NCBI GenBank assembly: GCA_017506865.1 | Contig: JAFCMP010000145.1 | Location: 102,970-166,969, forward strand | Length of the DNA stretch: 64,000 nucleotides | DNA from: Tribonema minus | Lineage: Eukaryota > Sar > Xanthophyceae > Tribonematales > Tribonemataceae | Direction: 5' to 3' | Shown: positions 21,001 to 28,900 of the stretch, piece by piece | How the letters are laid out: each line of letters begins with the position of its first letter | Position numbering within the stretch: the stretch's first letter is position 1 | Program-made: the position numbers and the translations under genes | Notes under the pieces: model-generated | What the model saw: the letters and a program-made list of their open reading frames with translations, nothing else | What the model was told of the DNA's origin: nothing | Database searches by the model: none

Positions 21001-24000
21001 ACATACCCCATGCTCTGATGGTGACGCTCAGGTGGTCCTCCAGGACCCTCTCATGCGCACGTCCCAAGACCTCTTCGACTTCATCACGCCGCGCGAGTGG
21101 GACGCGGCGCTGCCACAAACTTCAACTCCAACCCAAACTACAACTTCAACAACGCCCGCGCAGCACCGCCGCAGCAGCTCCCTGGCTGCAGCGGCAGCGG
21201 CAATGGCATCAGCAGCGGACCGCAGCACTGCTCAGCAATCATCCCTGGCCAATCAGAATACCAGGGCGGTAGCGGCGGCGCCAGCATCAGCGGCGGCGGC
21301 GGCGGCGGCGCTTGACGATGTGAGCAGTGGCGGCGGGGAGACCCCGGTGGCTTCTCCGAGGCTCGGTCTTCGGGACCTGGAACGCGCCTCAGAACAGTCT
21401 TCGATCGCGCTGGGGGAGCAGTCGCAGTCAGACTGCCCGCTGGGAGGTATGTATACAAGCGTGTCGAGAAGTTATGTGCCTGTGTACGCATGCATGCATC
21501 CCGTAAGCTGTATCGCGCGTCTCTTGATGTTTTGCAGCGACACAGAAGTGCATATGCAGAAGTGGTAGTCTATGCGCGTTGAGACACTTTCAAGTTTTCA
21601 CCAGATGCATGTAGAGTTCGGTAGCAAGCTTTTCCTCGACCCTGGGCGAGAATTAGTAAAATGTACTTTTGCAGTTCACATCTGGTTTCCTTAGTGAACC
21701 ACAAGTGCTCACGGTGTACTGCGCGTCTCTTGTTGATTTGCACTGGCACATATATACATACACAATACGCCTCTGTATTCCTGTGTGTACCACAAGAGCT
21801 CACTCACGCTGCACTGCGCGTCTCTTGTTGATTTGCACTGGCACAAAAGTACATACACAGTACTCCTCTGGATTCCTGTGTGAACCACAAGTGCTTTACG
21901 CTGTACTTTGTTGTACTCATTGCGTCTCTTGTTGATTCGCACTGGCGCAGAAGGCTCTGCAGGCGAGGGATACGAGCTCTCAACCTCCCCCATGGCACGA
22001 GGCAGCATGTTCTCAGCTATGCAGGGGGACGGGAGGGGTTCATTGAGCCCTACCGTCAACGACTTGGGAAGCCCTGCATCTGGCAGTAGGTGAGATCACA
22101 AGACGCTTGACTACTTTTGAAGTGCCTGTGATTCTCAGCGTGCAGTAAGCCCACTCGGGCGAAGCAGGCAGCTGAGTGGGATCAGACCCCAGCGTTCACT
22201 GGCGATATTATTTTGACTTGTGCTCAGAGTGCCTTGAACCTCAAGAAACTCGCTGAAAGTGCGATCCAGTTGTCATTAGTTCACTTTGGCCAATGGGTTT
22301 GGGAGCCTTGCCCAGCCTGTGGTGCAGCTCTGTCACGCCGGCACAAGTATGGCCCTCCCCTTGTATTTCTGTATAGCACTTGTAGTGCGACACACATCTT
22401 GAGATCTGTGTGCATACATGCATGCACCGCTGCCCACATTATCTAGCCAGTACTGCCATCTGGGGGCATGTACGCATTCGGCGCACTCGTACCGTCCCCC
22501 TTCCCCTCACCCCTGTCCTCATCATGCCCTACGCCACAGGCAGCATGGCACCCGCAGTTGCGCGCGCGCATTTGTATGCGATGCATTTCCAGTTGTTGCT
22601 ACTTTGTCGTAGTACCCTATAACGGTAGCGGTTACATGTCGTAGATTCCTCGTGTCGTTGCTTGCTTCATGCTGCAGTCCGTGCATGCACCGTGCTGCAA
22701 ATTCTGTCCACGATCGTGCGCCGATGTGTTTTGGTGTTGACGTTGACGCTGATCTGACCCTCATCGGTCTCGCTGAATCTGCAAGGCAGGCAGCGTCGTC
22801 TTCTCATGCAGCTACTGATGGCATTATCCCATGAAGTGACTAAAACATCACAAAACCTGTCTGTGCTCGAGCCCCTTTTCCCCACCCTCCTTTCACCCAT
22901 TCGCTATGGTAGTCCCATGGGACAATGTCAGGTGGGGCTCAAATTGTTCAGCCAGTTCTTGCCGCCCAGTCTGGTGCTCGTCGAATATACCTACCCCACC
23001 AATAGGCTCATGACTTTGGTGTCTCATGTGTAGCGCAGCTGGCAGTGGACTCGTCCCTGCATTTCAATGCCAGGTTACACTGCTAGCCGTGGTCGCCGAA
23101 TTTACGTTCCCCCTTCCTGCATGCATACGCTGCACTACATACATGCTGCACCGTCAAGCCCCAGCCCTAATGTAACGCTTCCGCTGCCCCGCCCCATATC
23201 ATCACCGCTCAGCTCGAGGATAGTGCGTCTGGCGGTGGCGCGCGCGTCCATCGTTACACGCTCCCTCGCCAGCGGCGCCACAGTCACATCAGTTACGCTG
23301 CCATCCCCAACCGCATGTTCCCCCTTTCTGCTTGCACATGCTGCACTACATACCTACTGCACCAATAAGCCCCGGTCCTAACGCTTCCGCTGTCCCGCCC
23401 CATGTCATCACTGCTAAGCTCAAGGATAGCGCCCTAACGCTGCTGCTTCCTCACCCAATGTCATCATCGCTCAGCACGAGGATAGCGGGTCTGCATGCAT
23501 ACGCTGCACTACATACGGTAACATACCGCACCCCCCCTAACGCTGCCATTGCCCCGCCCCATGTCATCATCGCTCAGGTCCAGGATAGTACGTCTGCACT
23601 ACATACTGCACCACAAAGCCTCTCCCCCTGACGCCGCTGCCATTGCCCCGCCCCATGTCATCATCGCTCAGCTCGAGGATAGTGCCCTAACGCTGCTGCT
23701 GCCCCGCTTCATGTCATCATCGCTCAGCTCGAGGATAGCGCGTCTGGCGGCGGCGCGCGCGTCCTTCGCCGCGCGCTCCCTCGACAGCGGCGCCACAGTT
23801 ACATCAGTTACGCTGCTAGCCGTGATCCCCAACCACACGTTCCCCCTTTCTGCAATGCACACGCTGCACCACTGCTTCGTCATGCCCCGCCCCTAACGCT
23901 GCTGCTGCCTCACCCAATGTCATCACTGTCAAACCCCACCCCTGACGCTGCTGCTTTCTCACCCCATGTCATCACCGCTCAGCTCGAGGATAGCGCGTCT

Positions 24001-24247
24001 GGCGGCGGCGCGCGCATCCATCGCCGCGCGCTCCCTCGCCAGCGGTGCCAGCAGAGGCGCGCGCCAAATCAAGGCCAACATGAACACGGGCTCGCTGCAC
24101 TTCAAGCCAGCCGCTGCCGCTGCCACGGGGGCGAGCTTGAAGTTGGCGGCAGTTGCGAAGCTGTCGGGGCTGAAGCGCGAGAGCGCGCCGCCGCGGCCGC
24201 AGAGCGACGGCCACGGCGCATTAGGCGGTGCTGATGCTCAGCTGTGA
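15055..24247 (+). CDS. PX-domain (sorting-nexin-like) membrane protein, seven-exon gene
   Basis: Exons: 15055-15194, 16534-16864, 17867-18138, 19621-19804, 21032-21446, 21951-22089, 23983-24247. Splice sites are AG/GT and phases match at every junction. The spliced frame is 581 residues and ends at the TGA at 24245. Residues 3-32 form a hydrophobic segment (signal anchor or signal peptide). Residues 50-155 are Pro/Ser/Ala-rich. A PX domain spans about 181-330: FVSYKVELALP strand, then VWRRITDFAVLR (237-248) matching the RR-x-S/T-D-F signature that includes the phosphate-binding arginine, a proline loop in SLPVLPHSLRR, the helix DHLAKRAARLHRF, and VVLQDPLMRTSQDLFDF closing the fold. Glycine-rich insertions interrupt it. 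PX domains bind phosphoinositides on endosomal membranes. An N-terminal membrane segment plus PX recalls the SNX13/14/25 group, but I see no PXA, RGS or nexin-C domain. The last exon's end is uncertain: a weak donor near 24232 could extend the gene. Confidence 0.72.
15195..16533. other. Intron 1 of the PX gene, with an exon 2 acceptor echo
   Basis: No further exon was found. At 16390-16425 a copy of the exon 2 acceptor and first bases (GCTGCCACAG then GGCCTG) precedes the real one at 16534, matching the echo rule. Confidence 0.5.
17555..17755 (+). repeat. Acceptor-side echo of PX exon 3
   Basis: A copy of the intron end and the first about 75 bases of exon 3 (CAG, then ACGACGAAGCAAGCGCACAG; encodes QAHRRARLQFLEGLSAAVHE) lies at 17660-17735. 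It is about 200 bp upstream of the true exon start at 17867. The copy lacks the rest of the exon and diverges after VHEP. Confidence 0.85.
18150..18790 (+). repeat. Donor-side echoes of PX exon 3 mixed with TTAGGG repeats
   Basis: Five successively decayed copies of the exon 3 end plus donor (CTGACTTTGCAGTGCTCA then GTGAGT or similar) lie at 18235-18310, 18418-18480, 18540-18580, 18630-18655 and 18740-18782. Just after nearly every copied donor sits a run of TAGGGTTAGGG-type repeat. Confidence 0.8.
18791..19620. other. Intron 3 interior of the PX gene
   Basis: No coding signal. It contains repeated TGACATGCCATCA and AACTTCAC words at about 19360-19560. Confidence 0.4.
19805..20215 (+). repeat. 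Donor-side echoes of PX exon 4
   Basis: Copies of CTGCACCGCTTCATGGAG plus donor GTGAGTGGAGCGTCGTA follow the exon at 19868-19905 and 19961-20000, with a remnant near 20195-20220. Each copy is preceded by CGTGCGCAG and followed by AGTTGAAGTT. The period is about 90 bp. Confidence 0.8.
20216..21031. other. Intron 4 of the PX gene
   Basis: No exon seen. It holds a CCCTAA patch at 20281-20302 and the dispersed repeat shared with 14060-14190. Confidence 0.4.
21505..21950 (+). repeat. Acceptor-side echoes of PX exon 6
   Basis: The intron end GCGTCTCTTGTTGATTTGCA, then CTGGCACA or CTGGCGCAG, and then AAG occurs at about 21515-21550 (diverged), 21722-21752, 21818-21848 and, as the used acceptor, 21922-21953. 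Confidence 0.7.
21588..21657 (+). mobile_element. Diverged 3'-end copy of RLE-A in PX intron 5
   Basis: The sequence from GACACTTTCAAG to CTGGGCGAGAATTAGTAAAA aligns with the RLE-A 3' end, with many substitutions and a deletion. It sits next to TGTAC. No clear target-site duplication remains, so it looks old. Confidence 0.6.
22090..23190. other. Intron 6 of the PX gene, upstream part
   Basis: No coding exon was identified. A decayed copy of exon 6-like sequence (CAGGCAGCATGGCACC) is at about 22538. Confidence 0.4.
23195..23982 (+). repeat. Acceptor-side echoes of PX exon 7
   Basis: Five copies of the acceptor plus exon start (CATCACCGCTCAG then CTCGAGGATAGCGCGTCTGG) lie near 23203, 23405, 23462, 23565, 23660 and 23715. 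The copies at 23203 and 23715 extend through the RLAAARAS-like coding part and then diverge. The true exon starts at 23983. Confidence 0.85.
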
Positions 24248-25320
24248 ACATGATGGCGGCGAGGGCAAAGCAGTGCACAGCGCCAGCAGCTGCAGAGCAG
24301 CGATTATGGCCCAGCTCGGACGTGGTGCTTGGGCCAGCAATTGTGAGCTGTTGGTCGAGACAGCGCTCTATTGCGGCCGCAGAGCCATGGCTGTGGCCGC
24401 ACAGCGACGCCTATGGCCCTGCAGGAGGGCGCTAAGGCTCAATCATGGTGGCTGCGGTCATGAATATGTCGGGACTAAAGTGAGGCAGCGCTCCGCCGCG
24501 GCTGCAGCGCGGTGACTAAGGGGCCTAGCCGGCGGCGCTGACCCTCAGTTGTTTCTAACAGCAATGCTTACGTAATTGTTGGGGCAATCAGCGATCTCAG
24601 TGCTCAGCCACAACTGTGGAGCGACGTTTGCAGCTCGCCCGGCGGCGGCGTTGAGAGTCAGTGATGATGCATATGCGGCAGTTACAACATCATGATTGTC
24701 GGGGCTCGTGCGAGAGAGTGCCTGGCGGTGGTCACAGAGCGGTGGTGCTGGCCCACAGGCCAGTGCCGACGATCAGTCTTGATGCCATTCAACAACTGCC
24801 ATGGCCCCCAGTCGCTGGCACGTAGCACTGGTAATGTTGACAGCTGCAATGTAGCTGGCGAAGCGACACGGCTGTCGCGCCGCCACGGCCGGAGGAGCGA
24901 TGCTTATAGATGGCCATACATGGCCACCGGCGATCAGCGACCGATACAGCCTTGCAACACCTCAGCGTGTGCACAGAAACACGAGCTTGAAGTTGATGGC
25001 CACAGTGTACTCAGATTGTACAGTCAGCTGACATGGGGAGTTGGATATGCCAAACTGGCAACTGACTTGTGTTCGTCGTCACAAAGCATAATTCCGATGG
25101 CGACAAATCGCAGGTGCTTAGCTAGTGACCTCCACTTGGCATGGGTGACCTGGCCCCATGCAGTGCCACAGCTCAGCGAGAAAGCATTAAATAGTGACGC
25201 CACCTGCGCAGCTCGCCTGCAGACCCATCACACGCACACAACCAATTTTTCCTGTCTTGATGAGTCTGCAGGTACATGTACATGCAGCCAGGGCTGCGTT
25301 GGCACTTTGAATTCTTTGAG
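24248..25320 (+). repeat. Decayed copies of the PX exon 7 3' part
   Basis: Degenerate copies of GTCGGGGCTGAAGCGCGAGA and following sequence recur near 24345-24420, 24465-24535, 24590-24650, 24700-24770 and 24850-24910. A 240-codon open frame spans much of this (24692-25414), but it is made of decayed repeats and runs into retroelement sequence, so it is not called a gene. Confidence 0.55.
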
Positions 25321-25332
25321 CAACCACTGTAC

Positions 25333-25522
25333 GTATGGACTTGTATTTATAAAGGCCCAAGGGAGGCCGGGTTGCCTATGCAATCGAAAAGCTTGCGTCA
25401 ACGCAGCAGCCTAGTCTGCGCTGTGCCCTAGGAGCTTGGATACCGGCGCCGCAACACAGCCCAGCATTCGCGCTCCACGTGTGTACGCCATGACGCGCTC
25501 CGCCAACTCCCGCGCCAGCGAT
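25333..25522 (-). mobile_element. Short 3'-end copy of RLE-C with a 13-bp target-site duplication
   Basis: These 190 bases match the end of RLE-C (43865-44053), including the last codons (ARMLGC to KLLGHSAD and stop) and the 3' untranslated region. The exact direct repeat GCAACCACTGTAC flanks it at 25320-25332 and 25523-25535; on the element strand it reads GTACAGTGGTTGC. Confidence 0.9.
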
Positions 25523-25535
25523 GCAACCACTGTAC

Positions 25536-25966
25536 TATGATGTTGGTGCTCGGAGCAGTCATCTAGCCTAAGGCATGGCACTGTTGCGCATTTGCTCAGC
25601 TCTCGCAGTAGCAATCCATATGGCGTAATGTTTGTGAGTTATTCTCACATGGCGGCGACTGAAGGGGGCGGACAGATGGACGAGGGCGTAGTGGGAGGGA
25701 GGTGCCATTTGGTGATGATGTTTTGAAGTGAGTCAATGCGCATTAAGACACCTTCAGTTGCCAAATGATACTTGTACTTATGATCTTGTATTTATGATAC
25801 TTGTACTTTCATAAACTTCGTGGGCACATGGTTAGCAAGATCGACATCAACCATCTGAGCTTTCTCAATCTCAAGCTAGAACTTTCTAACAGTAAAATTG
25901 TATGAAGTCTTTCTTATGCATATGGCGTGGCTGGGCAGCCTGCAGGTCAGCTGTGCTTTGCGTACT
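25536..25966. other. Spacer between RLE-C and RLE-A insertions
   Basis: No gene or strong repeat was seen apart from ACTTGTACTT words. Confidence 0.5.
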
Positions 25967-28900
25967 TTTTATTAATTCTCGCTCAGGGCGCGAAAAAGCC
26001 CAGATGATTGGCATCTAGCTGTAAGGAATCTACATGTCGTATGACAGTCTGAAAGTGTCGCAACGACAACCACTCAAACGCCGCCGCCGCCAAATGGCAT
26101 CTCGGGGTCCTCCCCTACGTCCTCCTCCATGTGCCCCCCCCCCCTGGATTCTGCCATGTGTGTCATGACACGGCCAGAGTACGCCATGTGGAGCGCTGCC
26201 GACAGTGCCGAGCGTAAGCGCGCCAGGGCGATGCCCTTGAGAGCTTTAGGGCGCGCTCCTCCGGGCACTGACATCCTGCTGGCATACTCCGTCGCCACAG
26301 CCTCCAGCAGCTTCCGCCCCTGCTCCCCGATGCTGCCAAATGACCCTATTGCCAATGTGGCAAGTTTGTAGCAATTCTGATCATAATGACCAGAATAGTG
26401 GGTAGTTTTGGCGGCCTCTTGGTCGCGGCAGCATCGCTCGGGGTCTGCTGCAGTCTTCGCCGCCCGCGACGCCACCTGTGCCTCGAAGCAGGTAACGTCC
26501 ACCATGAGCGGTAGGTGGCGTGTCGGGTCGTCGTAGCCGGTCACCGGGAAGGCGTCGGCAGGCAGCACGATGTCCATCCTGCGACTCCCCGGCGGCCCGG
26601 CGGACCCCAGAAACGGCGTGTAGTCCTCGTCCACCAGTCCCGTTTTGAGGTATTGCCGCAGGAGGCGCTGCGTGGCCCTCTTGACGCTATTGTGGACAAT
26701 GGTGTCGTGCGCCTTGACGCGTGGCGCTTGACACAGCCGTGCATGCAGGGTGCCGCCCGGCGACTTCCCGCACAGCTTGCAGCCTGCCGTCTGCTCCTCT
26801 ACTCCGATGGCGCGTTTGACGGCCAGCTGCCAGGATAGGCCATCGAACGAAGCCGTTGTGGAGTACATGGGCTCGTTGAGGAATGCCATGCCGATCGAGT
26901 GCATGTGGCGCTGCGACCGGAATCGAGCAAGTGCTTGCGTGCGTTGCGTGCCCTGCGGCAGCTGTTGCAGGTCCGCCTCCACCTTATCTGCAAGCTCGGT
27001 AGCGACGGCATCTGCAAGCGCACTCTGATTGGGGCGCTTCAGGCTACACTGCAACTGCAGAGCACTGGCGTCAAGTACGCAAGCAGCATCCGCACCAGTG
27101 CCACCACCTGCTGTCGGCCGCAGCGGCGGCTGCTGCGTAGGTGGTTGCTGCTGCAGTGGCGTTAGCGCTGGTGGCAGTATATGTTCCAGCTTGTCACCTG
27201 TTGCTGCACGTAGAGATGTGGCAGCTGTGGCGATCGTCTGCATGAGGGGCAGGCGCGCCACCTCTGCTGCTGCTGCGCCTTGTAGCATTGCTGGTGTGGA
27301 ACGCGCAGCGCCTGAATTGACGGCTGCCGCTGCTGCGTGCGCTGGTGCTGCAGCTGTGCCGCCTGCCGTTGCTGCTGCTGCCAGTGGTGTTGCTGCTGCC
27401 GCAGGTGTTGGTGCAGCACCTGCCGCATTGGCCGCTGCCACCGCCATTGCCGCTGTCGCAGCCGGCACGGTTGCGGCGCCGCCTGCCGACGCTGCTCCTG
27501 TTGCAGGTGCTGCAGCAGCCCTTAGGCTAGTAGGGCCTGTAGCAGCTGTATTGCCTATGCCCGCAGCCGCTGCTGTTGATGCTGCAGTTAGTGATGCCGC
27601 CGAGGCCACTTGAGGTGCAACATGTGCTGCCGCTGCTGCAGCAGCCTCTGATGCTGGAGCAGCTGCTGCTGCCGCCGCTGCTGCTGCCGCCGGAGTAGTT
27701 GCGCCGTGCGCCGCCGCTGCTGCTGCTGCCGCTGGTGCCGCCTGTGCTGCCGCCGCGGCCCCTGATCCAGCGGCAGCTGCGTCGTGTGTTGCCGGAATGG
27801 CTGCGCCATAAGCGCGGCCAGCCGCTGATGCAGTTGCCGCTGCCGGGGCGGTCGCGCCTCCACTGGCAACCGCCGCTGCCGCTGTAACAGTTGCCGCTGC
27901 TGATGCTGCTGGTGCTGGTGCTGCTGCCGCTGCTGCCGGTGCCGCTTGTGTTGCCGCATCCTCAGCAGCGTTGTCTGCAGCCGCTTGAGGAGCCGCCTGC
28001 TGCAGCACCCCCGCCCATCCAGAGAGTGCTGGTTGCAGCGCTTGCAACGTGCCCGCCACATACGCAGCATCAGCGATGTCGCAGGCGCTGGTAATGCCAA
28101 GGCCGCCATGCCGTGTTGGGAGTCGCGCTTGCTGTAAGGCTGGGCCGTGCGCTGCCAGATGGAAGTGGGCCCCACTTTGCTCAAACTGGCGCCAGGTCTG
28201 GCCTGGTGGCTGCAGGCCCATTGAGTGCTCAAGCACCCACTGCGTGACCCGATCCCACTCCTTGGCGGCTGGCGCTGTCTGCGTAGTGGGAATGGTGCGC
28301 AGGCAGTACGTCATGCGAGGCACCACGCAGTAGCGCAGTAACCTGAACATAGCCCTCGGAGATGTCAGGCGCGCGCATCGCTCTGCAAATCGAGCCCCTG
28401 CCCCGCCTGCACCCGCTTCCCTGCGCAGCCATGCGTCCACAAAGCTGCTGTGGCCCACCGGCACCCCCAGCAACACAGCTCCACGGTTCTGATTTTCATC
28501 CGTATCCCCCACTAGCTGAACGCCCAGCTGCTGCAGCAGTTGCCGCTCGTGGTCTGTCACCACATGCCCCCTGCCAGGCAGCGCGCGTGACTTGGTGAGG
28601 TTTAGCTCCAGCCCCACCTCCGCAAAGTGTTGTTTGAGCTGCGCCACCGCCTGTATGTCATCCTGAGTCAGCGTGCAAGCGCCTGTTCGGACGTTGGCAT
28701 CGTCCATGTAGGCGCCCATCCGCCTCCGCGCGCGCTGCGCAGCCGCCGCCTCATTGAACCGTTTCAAGCACTGAGCAATGGCGCCGCAGAAGAGCATCGG
28801 TGCCGCGGGGTCCCCCTGCTTAAACCCGCGCTGAGACATGATGATGCGCGTGGAGCCGTCAACGTGCTGGAACAGCAGGCGTGGCCGAGTGCGAACGTAT

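Noticed and set aside
24692-25414. A 240-codon plus-strand open frame
   Set aside because: It is assembled from decayed copies of PX exon 7 and ends inside the antisense RLE-C insertion, with no domain features.
27029-27613. Long alanine-rich plus-strand frame
   Set aside because: Antisense shadow of the alanine-rich linker of the RLE-A ORF; triplet repeats open all frames.
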